Virus record (IMG/VR): IMGVR_UViG_3300021963_000786
Location: 1-20,921 of that record
DNA: 20,921 nucleotides
Strand: one strand, 5' to 3'
DNA from: a virus
Made by a program: the position numbers and the translations under genes
In this document: piece after piece, positions 1 through 8,299 of the stretch
How positions within the stretch are numbered: the stretch's first letter is position 1
Layout: each line of letters starts with the position of its first letter
Notes under the pieces: model-generated
Database searches by the model: none
The model's input: the letters and a program-made list of their open reading frames with translations, nothing else
What the model was told of the DNA's origin: nothing

Positions 1-47
1 GGCTGCAGGTGATTAAGCTGTTCTTGACTCTCGACGATATAAAACAT
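1..47 (-). CDS. 5' end of an unidentified gene, cut by the window edge
   Basis: An ATG at 47-45 opens a frame that runs off the window; the 15 complete codons read MFYIVESQEQLNHLQ. It lies 40 bases downstream of the stop of the preceding gene on the same strand. The competing ATG at 60-58 is in another frame and meets TAA after 15 codons, so it was rejected. The N-terminus, a short hydrophobic strand followed by a Q/L-rich helix, vaguely recalls the start of the exonuclease domain of some phage family A DNA polymerases. Fifteen residues cannot establish this, and the function is unknown. Confidence 0.45.
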   Translation of the reverse strand, partial: MFYIVESQEQLNHLQ

Positions 48-87
48 AACCGATTTCCATAACCTTTAATAATATACGAAAGCCTGC

Positions 88-690
88 TCATAATACAAAC
101 TGTGCTAGATTGTTTAAGAACTTCGCAGCTCCTGGTAGCTCTTTGTCTGCAATCTCACGGGCTTGAGAATTTCTAGATGCTGCACCTGGTATAATATACG
201 ATCCGTTTTTGGTATCTTCCAACGGTCCGACTATAGTCCAGTCTAGCTTGACTGTTGTGTATCCGGGGTAGTAGTACCTGGTATCGTTGCCGTTTAGGGC
301 TATGTAGGTATCTAAAGATATTTCAAATACCTTTCCGGTTAGTCTTTCTTTGGCCAGGTATCGGGTGAATGAAAGATTGAGGTAGTCCTGGCGGGTAGGT
401 ACAGGGTAGTGAGTAGGTACCGGTAATGTTCTTTTTAAAGCAAATGCCTGGATATCATTGCTAATGATATCGTAGGTTGATTTATTTACTGTACGGTCAA
501 TATCCTCTGATAGTCCTATATACGGAAGTAACGGGTCATTAGCACCGTCGCCGGGTCTTCTTCCGGTAAACACCTTTCCTTCCCAGGTCTTATAGTAGTA
601 CCCGGTGTAGGGAGTTGATTCTCCTTCCTTGACCCAGTCCTCTCCTAGGGTGTAGATATCTCCGATGTATTTAGACTTTGGTAGGTACAT
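88..690 (-). CDS. Probable baseplate-associated protein, 200 aa, function unknown
   Basis: A 200-residue protein with no signal peptide or membrane segment, rich in aromatic residues and glycine. Visible landmarks are YYKTWEGKVFTGRRPGDG at about residues 32-49 and the aromatic YYYPGY near residue 140. Its ATG follows the TAA of the hub-lysozyme gene by one base (TAATATG), so it is probably translationally coupled to that gene and made in similar context. I recognise no catalytic motif. Being the last gene in the tape measure to baseplate run, it is most simply a baseplate wedge or hub accessory protein. That role comes from position, not from a recognised domain. Confidence 0.75.
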   Translation of the reverse strand: MYLPKSKYIGDIYTLGEDWVKEGESTPYTGYYYKTWEGKVFTGRRPGDGANDPLLPYIGLSEDIDRTVNKSTYDIISNDIQAFALKRTLPVPTHYPVPTRQDYLNLSFTRYLAKERLTGKVFEISLDTYIALNGNDTRYYYPGYTTVKLDWTIVGPLEDTKNGSYIIPGAASRNSQAREIADKELPGAAKFLNNLAQFVL

Positions 691-691
691 A

Positions 692-3600
692 TTAGACTAA
701 AAGATCTCTAAGTAGGGTTTTGCGAGTGATAGGCGTAGTACTGTTGCGGCTTAATGTTGCAATTAAGCTAGCAATATACCCTTCTGTCTTATTTTCAGTA
801 GGGGGAGCGTACGTGTAGATTGTTTGGGCGAGAGTCGGCGGTGTACCTTTCTTCCACTTTTCTTTCAACGGCATGTTATCTATACCACCGGTAGGCATAT
901 TACCTGTTGACCATCTTTCAAGTTTTTGTACAAGCGCCTTGGCTCCTAGCTCTGCTGTGGTGAAGTGTGCAAATCTAGCTTCTAAGCCACTCTCTAGAGT
1001 TACGTTAGGATCTACTTGTTTAAGAGAATCGCTATAGTTCAAATTACCCGGGTTATTATTACGGTAGGCACGAGTTCCGCGGCCGCTGTTTGCTTCTCTA
1101 TTCCAACCTTCTTTAGTACCTATAGCTAGTGCTAGCTCATGCTTAGCAGTTCCTGCAGGGTAGCCGGCTCGTATCAATACCTGCTTAAGGTCCGGATTAC
1201 CTGTTAGTGCTCTAGCATTTCCAGGTCCGGATTCACCAGGTATTTCCTTTAGATCTCTAAGAATATGTCTACGAGTCTTGTACTTGCTGCCGATTACATA
1301 AATTTGAGATCTAACCACAGTAGTCCAGGCCTGTGCGTTGATCTGGTGTTCTAGTCCTGTAACAAGGAAAGCAATATCATTAGTCTCGGTACCTCTGTAG
1401 GTATAGGGGAGTACTAACTTATTAACTCTAAAACTCTCCATAATCCTAAATCCTGAAATTCCTTCTAGGGTGAGTTCTAGCTCAAAAGGAATAATAAACG
1501 AATAGGCAGGTTTATTTTTTTGACCTACCAGGTAAGGTATATAGCTACTGTACTGACTTCTTGCAGCTTTGACTGCAGCATCATCGTACACATAAAGCCC
1601 TTCCTGTTTACCGTAGAGTTGAATAATTACCGATTTGACTTGAACTAACTTTTCAAGCTCAATTAATTTTTCTTCTACTGCTTCGGCTTGCTGCTGCTGA
1701 GCTAGTTTTGTTTTTACCTTAGCGGACTGAGAGTCGTTTTTCTCTCTAATAATTCGGTCTTCTAATCCTTTATTAAAAAATGCTAGACCTGTTCCTTCGA
1801 TACCCGTAGTGTATGGTGAGGCTTGGGCTGAGATGCTTACCATCTGTCCCAGACGCGGGCTTAACTTACTTGTAAGATTGAAGTTACGTACAACACTATT
1901 CTGTCCGATGATACTAATCTGAGAGATCTCTTCTGGAAATTGTGAAATTACGTTTCTATCTACGATTGCAAATTTAGCAGCATCTTCAAAGTATTGTAGC
2001 TGGAAGTTATTTAGTCCGCCAGTTGCAATGTTTATATCTTTAAGAAGCTGTTCAAAGAAAGAGTACATTGTTATTTCTCCATCTGCGTCAATAGAGTTAC
2101 TCAGAATAGAGGTAATATGGTCTATATTAACAAAAATATCCAGTACGTTCTCTTGTGAGGTTTGTTTTTCCTTAGATTTAAGGTAAGTATCCACCGTGTC
2201 GGGTAATAGACATATTGAAGGATCTATTGATACATGATCGTCAATAGTCTTGTACTTGTAAAGTCTTCTATTTGTCTCTAATGTAAAAAACGGCTCATCT
2301 AATGCAGTTGCTGTTAGAATAGTACGGTTAATAATTTCTAAAAAGAGCCCTAATCTAATAAAATAAAAAGCGGTTAGCTCTGTGTCTGCTGCTGTATCTT
2401 CTGTATTGGTGGCAGAATCGTAGATTGCATAGATGTAGTCCTTATATGCTTCGTCGATATCGGAAACTGCTTTTAAATTTTCTGGGAAAAGTTTTGTAAC
2501 AAGTTCGTCTGAAAGTTTTCTTGGAAAGTAGCCTGTGGTTTTGAAGTAGCTTAAGTTATCAAATAGCTCTTTCTTTAACACAATTAGAAGTAGGTAATGT
2601 AACTGGCTTTTGTAAGCATCTATTACGTCTAATGGAGGAACATCTTTTTCAGGCTTTACAGGCTGTGTAGTCGGTGCAACAACCGCAGCGTTAGTTTGAT
2701 CCTGTACTGCTGTAGTCTGTTGAAACTGTCGGGCTACGAATTCAGTCTGAGTTTGAGTGGCAGGAAAAAATGTACTTAAGGGTTTAAGCTCTTGATTTTC
2801 CTCTTTAGGAGTTTCATTAAAAGGTCCAGTTTGGGGCGGTTTTTGAGTAACCTTAGATGTATCGACAGTCCCTGTTTCGGTGTACGCTATGTTTATTTTA
2901 TAGGATTCAATAATCTCTCCTGTTGATACTATATCTGCCCTACAATCATAACCTCCGTCAGGTCTTAAAGACCAAGAAAAGTTTTTTACAACTCCGTACA
3001 TTCCATCGTAGTTGTAGGTGTACTTTTTCTTTTGCTGGGTTATGAGGTTAGTGATAGTGCTTCTCTTCTTGTTACTTCCAAAAAAGTCAATAGCATACGT
3101 ATTTACCGATTCTGTCTTTGCAATATCCCCCTCTTTATAAAGGTATTTAGAATGTCCCCATTCAAGTAGAACTGTGTACCCGGGTCTCATATAAAGTACC
3201 TCTAGTACTTCTAACTGCTCAACACTCCAGCATACAAAATTAACTGTAGCTGTTCTTAAAGAACCAAATGTATTATGGGTTCTTAGGTTCATAGAAGTAA
3301 TACCGGGTAGCGGACGTATTCCATATGAATCTGTGAGTTCATAGCCAGGTAGATCTGACAGTCCTCTAGACTTTATAGGAGCTCCAACCATGTTTGCAGC
3401 ATCTACGTAGGGGTTACCCGTAGTTGTAATCTGAGATAAGTCTTTTTCAGTTAAGTTAAAAAGTACATTCCTTTTTGCTAACTCGTCTCCTACTAGAGTA
3501 GGATCGCTGAGTAGTCGCTGGGCTACTCTTCTACCATCATCATTATTTGCTAGATTGACTCCTGAGCTTAGTTTGATCCAAGGAGTTTTTTCAAAAAAGA

Positions 3601-3715
3601 ATCCGTAACTTGTATCTGATCCAAACAATCTGTAATCATTCCCGATCACGTCCTGACGGAGTAGCAGCTGTTCAGCAGCTGTAAAATCAATAGGTTTACC
3701 TATTTCAAAACTCAT
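692..3715 (-). CDS. Baseplate hub protein fused to a C-terminal peptidoglycan hydrolase
   Basis: A 1007-residue, apparently two-part protein. The N-terminal two thirds carry YGIRPLPGITS near residue 132 and a segment ending RPGYTVLLEWGHS near residue 190, a pattern I associate with hub subunits of non-T4 myophages. A Pro/Gln/Thr-rich low-complexity linker spans about 285-365. From about residue 829 there is a lysozyme-like domain: KEGW (E869 is the candidate general acid), RNNNPGNL at 885-892 and YAPPTENKTEGYI at 969-981, typical of virion-associated muralytic domains. It probably forms the tail tip and locally cuts peptidoglycan during DNA entry, as the T4 gp27/gp5 complex does with separate chains. 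Its ATG overlaps the upstream stop as ATGA, implying translational coupling. Hydrolase confidence is high, the hub role moderate. Confidence 0.85.
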   Translation of the reverse strand: MSFEIGKPIDFTAAEQLLLRQDVIGNDYRLFGSDTSYGFFFEKTPWIKLSSGVNLANNDDGRRVAQRLLSDPTLVGDELAKRNVLFNLTEKDLSQITTTGNPYVDAANMVGAPIKSRGLSDLPGYELTDSYGIRPLPGITSMNLRTHNTFGSLRTATVNFVCWSVEQLEVLEVLYMRPGYTVLLEWGHSKYLYKEGDIAKTESVNTYAIDFFGSNKKRSTITNLITQQKKKYTYNYDGMYGVVKNFSWSLRPDGGYDCRADIVSTGEIIESYKINIAYTETGTVDTSKVTQKPPQTGPFNETPKEENQELKPLSTFFPATQTQTEFVARQFQQTTAVQDQTNAAVVAPTTQPVKPEKDVPPLDVIDAYKSQLHYLLLIVLKKELFDNLSYFKTTGYFPRKLSDELVTKLFPENLKAVSDIDEAYKDYIYAIYDSATNTEDTAADTELTAFYFIRLGLFLEIINRTILTATALDEPFFTLETNRRLYKYKTIDDHVSIDPSICLLPDTVDTYLKSKEKQTSQENVLDIFVNIDHITSILSNSIDADGEITMYSFFEQLLKDINIATGGLNNFQLQYFEDAAKFAIVDRNVISQFPEEISQISIIGQNSVVRNFNLTSKLSPRLGQMVSISAQASPYTTGIEGTGLAFFNKGLEDRIIREKNDSQSAKVKTKLAQQQQAEAVEEKLIELEKLVQVKSVIIQLYGKQEGLYVYDDAAVKAARSQYSSYIPYLVGQKNKPAYSFIIPFELELTLEGISGFRIMESFRVNKLVLPYTYRGTETNDIAFLVTGLEHQINAQAWTTVVRSQIYVIGSKYKTRRHILRDLKEIPGESGPGNARALTGNPDLKQVLIRAGYPAGTAKHELALAIGTKEGWNREANSGRGTRAYRNNNPGNLNYSDSLKQVDPNVTLESGLEARFAHFTTAELGAKALVQKLERWSTGNMPTGGIDNMPLKEKWKKGTPPTLAQTIYTYAPPTENKTEGYIASLIATLSRNSTTPITRKTLLRDLLV

Positions 3716-4011
3716 CTTGTTGCGTTTACACTTTCGTAGGCCTGGAGTACTCTAGTAAGAGGTGAAGGAATTCTTAGCTGCAATCCCGGTTCAATAAACA
3801 GAGTATCTTTTCTAACATCAGGATTAGCACTAGCGATTGCCCACCAGTAGTCGGTACTGCCGTAGAATTGCTGAGATAGAATATCGAATCTATCTCCGGA
3901 GGTTGAAATGACGTAGTAGTCGCTTTCAGCTTCCGGAACAAAAGGATAGACTGTCGTAGCCTTGTACGGAGTATCTGTACCTATTACCTGTATGTCTTTG
4001 TACCTTTCCAT
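3712..4011 (-). CDS. LysM-domain baseplate wedge protein, T4 gp53-like
   Basis: A 99-residue protein dominated by a LysM-like fold at about residues 30-82. YYVISTSGDRFDILSQQFYG begins the domain, YWWAIASANP forms its middle, and PGLQLRIPSP closes it. LysM folds occur in T4 gp53 (baseplate wedge) and in small tail proteins such as P2 gpX. The protein is shorter than T4 gp53, so it may be a reduced version with the LysM core only. It sits between a baseplate/tube protein and the hub-lysozyme gene and overlaps the latter by four bases. LysM here is more likely a structural baseplate fold than a free cell-wall binder. Confidence 0.8.
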   Translation of the reverse strand: MERYKDIQVIGTDTPYKATTVYPFVPEAESDYYVISTSGDRFDILSQQFYGSTDYWWAIASANPDVRKDTLFIEPGLQLRIPSPLTRVLQAYESVNATR

Positions 4012-4017
4012 CTTCTA

Positions 4018-5154
4018 TTAAAGTAAAAACTGTGCATTTTCAACTCCTGTAGTAGTTACAACACCTTGTAGTTCTCGATCTCTGTTATAATTAATATACG
4101 GAAGTTTTTGTCCCGGAGTTGTAAAGCGCTGAGGAAGTAGGTTGTGTATAACTGTAAAGTTTAGAGCTATAGTAAGTACTTGTGGCAGGAAAGTATTTTT
4201 ATGCTCGCCATCCGACCAGGGTACGTTATCTGCAACAGTAACAGTAGCTGTATTTAAAAAGCCCATACTGTTAAGGTAGTCTCCTACTCTTAATTTAAGA
4301 AAAGTTCCTTCCGGTAACCCTGAAAGATTATACTTAGGAGCAGTATAAGATACTAAAGAGTTAACCTTTTCGTACAAGGGATACTGCTCTAACTTGTTAA
4401 ATACCGGTACTGTTAAGGTAAAGGTTACAGAGCGTGCAAATTTGCTATAGGTATATAAGCTTTCTGCTCTACCTACGTAATCAACCGGTGACCAGGCACC
4501 GTTGTAGCTGTCGCTAAGTCCGGTAACAAATCCTCTGAATAAAAGTAGAGAAGCTGGGTCATTATACACCTGAAATGTTACAGGCATGGTGTCGTAGAGA
4601 GCTGGGTCGACAGTTGGTGTTTCTACCGGTACCATTCCTACTGGTCCTACTAATCTCTGCTGGTCGGGTGTTGTAGGCTGTACCCCTCCAATAGTGCCAC
4701 CAGGATTTCCAGTCTCCATAGAGTACTTTGATTCCAAGCTTACCCGGTAATCTTTGTCGGCAGCTCTAACAGTACGTATTCGTATCTTACCTCCGTACTT
4801 AGCCTGCGAAGCTGCTTCAGTAACGTTAGTGTACTTGTAGTTAGTGGAAAGAGGTAGGAAGTGTGTACCTGTGCCGTTGACAGCTACCTGTCCTAGGATA
4901 TTTCCTAGGGTAGAAACTGTACCTAATAACCGGCTTTGAACCGTTCCTCCGGACTGAAGGAGTGCCTGCTTGCCGGCAAAAATAGCTCCTTTTGTACTAA
5001 ATAGAAAGCTAGAAACTCTAGCAACATCATCTACCCGGGCCTGGATCTGGTTACTGGCTTTTGTTCCGGGATTATTAATATCTTTCTGTACAGCCGGACC
5101 GTTACCCTGGTAGGTAAGTGATTTAAACTGGGTTTGTAGGTCTAATAATGGCAT
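4018..5154 (-). CDS. Baseplate or tail-tube-tip structural protein, 378 aa
   Basis: A 378-residue protein without membrane segments. The stretch LFRGFVTGLSDSYNGAWSP at about residues 204-222, followed by VDYVGRAESLYTYSKFARSV, resembles a motif recurring in myophage proteins that join the tape measure or tail tube to the baseplate. The remainder is beta-rich. The start codon lies six bases after the tape-measure stop, and the next gene starts six bases after this stop, so it belongs to the tape measure-baseplate operon. A role like T4 gp48 or gp54 (tube initiation at the baseplate) would fit the position, but I see no sequence proof of that specific role. Confidence 0.75.
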   Translation of the reverse strand: MPLLDLQTQFKSLTYQGNGPAVQKDINNPGTKASNQIQARVDDVARVSSFLFSTKGAIFAGKQALLQSGGTVQSRLLGTVSTLGNILGQVAVNGTGTHFLPLSTNYKYTNVTEAASQAKYGGKIRIRTVRAADKDYRVSLESKYSMETGNPGGTIGGVQPTTPDQQRLVGPVGMVPVETPTVDPALYDTMPVTFQVYNDPASLLLFRGFVTGLSDSYNGAWSPVDYVGRAESLYTYSKFARSVTFTLTVPVFNKLEQYPLYEKVNSLVSYTAPKYNLSGLPEGTFLKLRVGDYLNSMGFLNTATVTVADNVPWSDGEHKNTFLPQVLTIALNFTVIHNLLPQRFTTPGQKLPYINYNRDRELQGVVTTTGVENAQFLL

Positions 5155-5160
5155 CTTAGT

Positions 5161-7191
5161 TTACACTCTGTAGTTAGTTACTGATAACCCTTGACCTAGT
5201 TTGTTGCCGTCTAGCATTAGTTTAACTTCTCTTTCGGCTAGCTGTCTTAGGAGTTCGCTTTGTTTTTCTGCACGCTGGGTTTCGGCTTGATTCTTTTTCT
5301 CTTCGGCTGCTTTTTCTCTTTCTTCTTTTCTCTCCATGTAGCCCATAAAGCCTCCGATTACTGCTCCTAATCCTGCTCCGATCGCCATGCCGGCTGGTCC
5401 GCCAAAGCTGCCTATCATCGCACCAGTACCTGCGTATTGAAGTGCATTACCCCCTATTCCTAATCCCATGGCAGCACCGCTACCAGGTTCGTATTGATCT
5501 GCTGCGTACTCTAGACCTGTACCTGCTAGGGCTGCAGCTGCACCTAATCCTAGGCCTCTGGCCATTTTACCTTTCAACGCACCTCCTAGTCCGCCGGCTG
5601 CTCCAGCACCACCTGCTCCTACTTCAGAAGTATAGAGCGGGAAGAAAGGAGCGGCTCCTCTCATACCGGTATACATCTTTGCAGCAGAAGTTAGAGCTCC
5701 TACAGAAGCTATTGATAGGACTGCAACCTTAGCAAATGGAGATTCTGCTAGGCTTTTAACCATCTCAGCCACTGAGTCGATAATTGGTTCCATCTTACTG
5801 AAGATATCAGTGAAGATTGTTTGAAGTTTTCTTACAGAGTCTTGAAATTTGTCAGTAGCATTTTGCTCGGCTTGAATCTTTTCTAGGGCTTCACCCAGAC
5901 TCAAAGTTCTACCTTTCTCGGTATTTTGAAGCTCTCGGGCAGCTTTTAACTGTGCATCAGTTGCTTCTTTACCTTTCTCCCCTAGCTGATTAATTGCCTC
6001 TTGTTTAAGGAGCATTTCAGACATCTGGTCTACGTTTAGACCTAGTGACTGAGCTAGTGATTGACGTGCAAGCACGTTCATATTTTCAAACTCTGCCAGG
6101 CTACCGGCTGCAGTAGCGATTTCTCTCATTAGAGTGTTCTGATCACCGGTCAGGGCAGCAGCTCTTGCTCTTTCTAGATTAAGCTGACGGCCGGTTAGTA
6201 GCTCGGCTTCAAGTTCATTTCCAATAGACTCTTCAAAGTTTAGTAGAGAATTAGCAATTCCGCTTAAGGAACCTAACTCCATACCCAGTCTTCTAGCTTG
6301 AACGACGGCTTCAGTTAACTTTTCAGGAGATCTTCCTAGAGTAACAACCGTACTTGCTGAAAGTTTACCAATCTCTTCATAAACATCTCTAAGATTCATG
6401 TTTATGTTGTTGGCTTTCAGAGTAGGTATTAATGCATTAGCAATACTCTCTCTATAATCTTCAGCAGATTGTCCTAAGCTAACTCCGATTCTAGCAAGTC
6501 CTCCGGCTGCTTCTTTAGATAGTCCGATGTATTGGGTTGCTTTTACAAAGTCAGCAGCAAAATCAGCACTAAACTGTACGTTAGTACCTAGTGCCTGTCC
6601 TAAATCAACTGTAGCTTGAGTTAATCTTTGAGCATCGATTCTGGTATTACCTAATGAATACTGCTCAAACTGCTCTCTTAAATCTCTAGAAGCTGCTACT
6701 CCCTGTCCTAATGTCTTACTTAATGTATAGACATCGTTATTGACAGTGAAAAGACTTTTGCTGAGGTTAGCTAAAGAAACTGTAGCTGTTACTGCCTGTA
6801 AGGCTTTAGAAACTCCTAAAGAATCTTTTAGAGTACCTAGACTTTTTTTTAGTTCGGCTCCTTTTTGAGTCTGTTTTGCTAAACCTTCTGTGTCTACCTT
6901 CAGCTCATCTCTCTTTTTTGTAAGCTGTTCAGAGGAGTAAGACAGAGCTCTGGCTTGCTGTTCTAGCTGACGTGCTCTTCCAATGTTACCTTGCTGGGCA
7001 TACGCAACTGCTTGAGCTTCTAAGTCAGCTGCTTTAGATGCATTGGCGGCAATAGTCTTATTAAAGTTATTTAATAGAGCTTGATTGTCAGCTAACTGCT
7101 GCTGAATTTCAGCCTGCTCCTTTAACCTGTCGTTTTGACGGGAAAAGAGATCAAGAAGTTCCTGAGCTAAGTTATTCTGATTGTCGGCCAT
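5161..7191 (-). CDS. Tail tape-measure protein
   Basis: A 676-residue protein with the expected tape-measure architecture. A Gln/Ala/Lys-rich coiled coil covers about residues 1-125 and a long helical middle about 125-470. A hydrophobic Ala/Gly-rich segment spans about 490-620 and could act in membrane passage of DNA. A charged coiled coil and a short tail, MLDGNKLGQGLSV, end the protein. At roughly 0.15 nm per residue it predicts a tail near 100 nm. It follows the frameshifted chaperone gene, the usual order in tailed phages. The leader CTATTTATATGTATATAG holds a copy of the recurring intergenic motif, 11 bases before the ATG, and no Shine-Dalgarno sequence. Confidence 0.9.
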   Translation of the reverse strand: MADNQNNLAQELLDLFSRQNDRLKEQAEIQQQLADNQALLNNFNKTIAANASKAADLEAQAVAYAQQGNIGRARQLEQQARALSYSSEQLTKKRDELKVDTEGLAKQTQKGAELKKSLGTLKDSLGVSKALQAVTATVSLANLSKSLFTVNNDVYTLSKTLGQGVAASRDLREQFEQYSLGNTRIDAQRLTQATVDLGQALGTNVQFSADFAADFVKATQYIGLSKEAAGGLARIGVSLGQSAEDYRESIANALIPTLKANNINMNLRDVYEEIGKLSASTVVTLGRSPEKLTEAVVQARRLGMELGSLSGIANSLLNFEESIGNELEAELLTGRQLNLERARAAALTGDQNTLMREIATAAGSLAEFENMNVLARQSLAQSLGLNVDQMSEMLLKQEAINQLGEKGKEATDAQLKAARELQNTEKGRTLSLGEALEKIQAEQNATDKFQDSVRKLQTIFTDIFSKMEPIIDSVAEMVKSLAESPFAKVAVLSIASVGALTSAAKMYTGMRGAAPFFPLYTSEVGAGGAGAAGGLGGALKGKMARGLGLGAAAALAGTGLEYAADQYEPGSGAAMGLGIGGNALQYAGTGAMIGSFGGPAGMAIGAGLGAVIGGFMGYMERKEEREKAAEEKKNQAETQRAEKQSELLRQLAEREVKLMLDGNKLGQGLSVTNYRV

Positions 7192-7202
7192 GCAAATCTA
7201 TA

Positions 7203-7214
7203 TACATATAAATA
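7203..7214 (-). promoter_or_regulatory. Candidate late promoter upstream of the tape-measure operon
   Basis: The transcript-sense strand reads TATTTATATGTA, 11 bases before the tape-measure ATG and 8 bases after the stop of the frameshift extension. It matches the window-wide consensus TATTTATATAAA at its first nine positions. It would drive the tape measure and the four packed genes that follow, none of which has its own copy. Confidence 0.5.
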
Positions 7215-7222
7215 GAAACTCC

Positions 7223-7492
7223 TTACTTTCTAGCAACTTTTGTGCTGTAGGTAGGTGTGCTGATAGCAGGACCTATTGGTCTGGTATTCTCTACAGTAGC
7301 TTTTTGCTTATTCTGGGATCTTTCCATAGCTTCTTTTTCGTCGTCGTAGTGCTTTTCGATCATACGGAAAGTAAGCTTTCTCAGCCATATAGGCATGTTG
7401 TAGACTGTTTCCCAGTCGTAACCTCCTTTACCATGAAAGACTATTTCATGGATTTGACTAAACAGGGCTGTTCTATACTCAGGCGTCAGGCC
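7223..7492 (-). CDS. Frameshift extension of the tail-assembly chaperone, 89 aa
   Basis: An open frame starting GLTPEYRTALF and containing NMPIWLRKLTF, ending at TAA 7225-7223. It has no usable start at its 5' end: upstream in frame there is a TAG but no ATG, GTG or TTG, and the first ATG (7396) falls inside the NMPIW motif, 32 residues in. It is +1 relative to the gp26-like gene, which it meets exactly at the T7 run. It is therefore best read as the C-terminal part of a 328-residue (+1) or 329-residue (-2) fusion protein. In lambda (G/GT) and P2 (E/E') such extensions recruit the tape measure or tube during tail assembly; the same role is inferred here. The charged, helical C-terminal half fits a chaperone. 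Confidence 0.8.
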   Translation of the reverse strand, partial: GLTPEYRTALFSQIHEIVFHGKGGYDWETVYNMPIWLRKLTFRMIEKHYDDEKEAMERSQNKQKATVENTRPIGPAISTPTYSTKVARK

Positions 7493-8210
7493 AAAAAAAG
7501 TTAAGCCCGATTGGTAGATCGACGTCCTCCTCTACGCCGTTTACTACTACCTTTGTTGTGTAGTCAATACCTGGTAATAATGAGCTGTAATGCTCTCTAA
7601 AAGCTCTAGCTTCACGGGCCAAAAATGCATTATCTACGAAATCTCTAATGTCTTTCTGCTCTCTAGATCCGTTGATAGATGTGATAATATATTTTAGACG
7701 GGTAGTGACTTGTGTAGAAGACTCTTGGTTAATCTTTTGTAGACCCTTAATCTCTGCATCTATCTTACCTTCATCTCCGTGGGTAAGTAATCTAAAGGTG
7801 AGTACGTTTCCGGTGTCTGGTAATGAGTATGTAAACTCATTAGTACCGGCAGTATACTTGCTTTCATCTAGCTCCCTGGCCTGATAGGTTGTTAGATCTA
7901 CAGGATGTTCTTTTCCTTTATAAAAGAAAGAATATTCTTTTCCGTAGGATAGAATTCTAGCAGCTAGCATCAATGCATCTCTATCTCCAATCAAAAGATC
8001 ATTGTAACTGATAGGAGATACAATCATAGACTGCAAAAGCTTATCAATTGCAATGCCTTGACGTAGGTAGTTCTGGTTGGTTAGGATGTCTTCTTCTTTA
8101 GCGGTCATGTACTTCATTTCGACTTTTCCGCTGGCAAGAGGACTGTCTACCGGGTAGAGTAGACCTTTAGATGGAAGTTCAACGACTTCTGTAGGTAGGT
8201 TAAATGCCAT
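7479..8210 (-). CDS. Tail/baseplate assembly chaperone, T4 gp26-like
   Basis: A 243-residue protein beginning MAFNLPTEVVELPSKG, then GKVEMKYMTAKEEDILTN near residue 28. This is the pattern of the T4_baseplate (gp26-like) family: an extended ELPSKG strand followed by a compact helical domain. It ends IGLNFFWPDA and stops with TGA at 7481-7479, 12 bases past a TTTTTTT run. The product is probably non-virion or minor and assists baseplate-hub or tail-tube assembly. It lies between the tube terminator and the tape measure, the usual position of frameshifted tail-assembly chaperones, and a second frame continues past the slip site. The ATG is preceded by an AT-rich leader with a promoter-like motif and no clear Shine-Dalgarno sequence. 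Confidence 0.8.
   Translation of the reverse strand: MAFNLPTEVVELPSKGLLYPVDSPLASGKVEMKYMTAKEEDILTNQNYLRQGIAIDKLLQSMIVSPISYNDLLIGDRDALMLAARILSYGKEYSFFYKGKEHPVDLTTYQARELDESKYTAGTNEFTYSLPDTGNVLTFRLLTHGDEGKIDAEIKGLQKINQESSTQVTTRLKYIITSINGSREQKDIRDFVDNAFLAREARAFREHYSSLLPGIDYTTKVVVNGVEEDVDLPIGLNFFWPDA
7493..7499 (-). other. Slippery heptamer for programmed +1 or -2 frameshifting
   Basis: In sense orientation the codons are AAC TTT TTT TGG. With UUU in the P site and a UGG codon awaiting, Phe-tRNA can re-pair perfectly after moving +1 or -2. Either move places the ribosome on GGC and the 89-residue extension; -1 leads to a stop after two codons. A purine-rich AGGAGG lies at 7531-7526, 26 bases upstream of the run, farther than known internal SD stimulators usually sit. 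No strong downstream stem was visible. Confidence 0.7.
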
Positions 8211-8226
8211 ATTAATATAACTTTCT

Positions 8227-8238
8227 TTAATATAAATA
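8227..8238 (-). promoter_or_regulatory. Candidate late promoter upstream of the assembly chaperone
   Basis: Sense strand TATTTATATTAA, 16 bases before the ATG and 9 bases beyond the T-tract of the tube-gene terminator. The terminator-motif-gene order argues for a new transcript start here. Confidence 0.5.
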
Positions 8239-8247
8239 CGTTAAAAC

Positions 8248-8276
8248 AAAAAACCCGGCCATATAGACCGGGCTTT
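8248..8276 (-). terminator. Rho-independent terminator after the tail tube gene
   Basis: On the sense strand the arms AAAGCCCGG and CCGGGTTTT pair through five G-C pairs, a G-U and A-T pairs, with a TCTATATGG loop that can close two further pairs. The downstream arm runs into six T residues. It lies 24 bases after the tube stop, so it would end transcripts of this abundant protein before the chaperone gene. Confidence 0.85.
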
Positions 8277-8299
8277 GTGCTGTTTGACAGGGCGGGGGT

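Noticed and set aside
1-60. ATG at 60 as the start of the partial gene
   Set aside because: It is in a different frame from the open one and meets TAA after 15 codons.
7223-7396. Separate small gene starting at the internal ATG (7396)
   Set aside because: The ATG cuts the NMPIW motif, the purine-rich AAAGGAGGT is 24 bases away, and the frame is open and protein-like up to the slip site. Frameshifting explains all of it.
7493-7499. T-run as a sequencing or assembly indel
   Set aside because: This cannot be fully excluded. However, the zero frame has a sensible ending (FFWPDA, as I recall for this family) and the arrangement is the expected one upstream of a tape measure.
7181-7504. 107-codon open frame on the plus strand over the chaperone extension
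   Set aside because: It is antisense to the frameshift extension, whose minus-strand product is far more protein-like. The plus product is a mixture of hydrophobic and Ser-rich stretches without a plausible start context.
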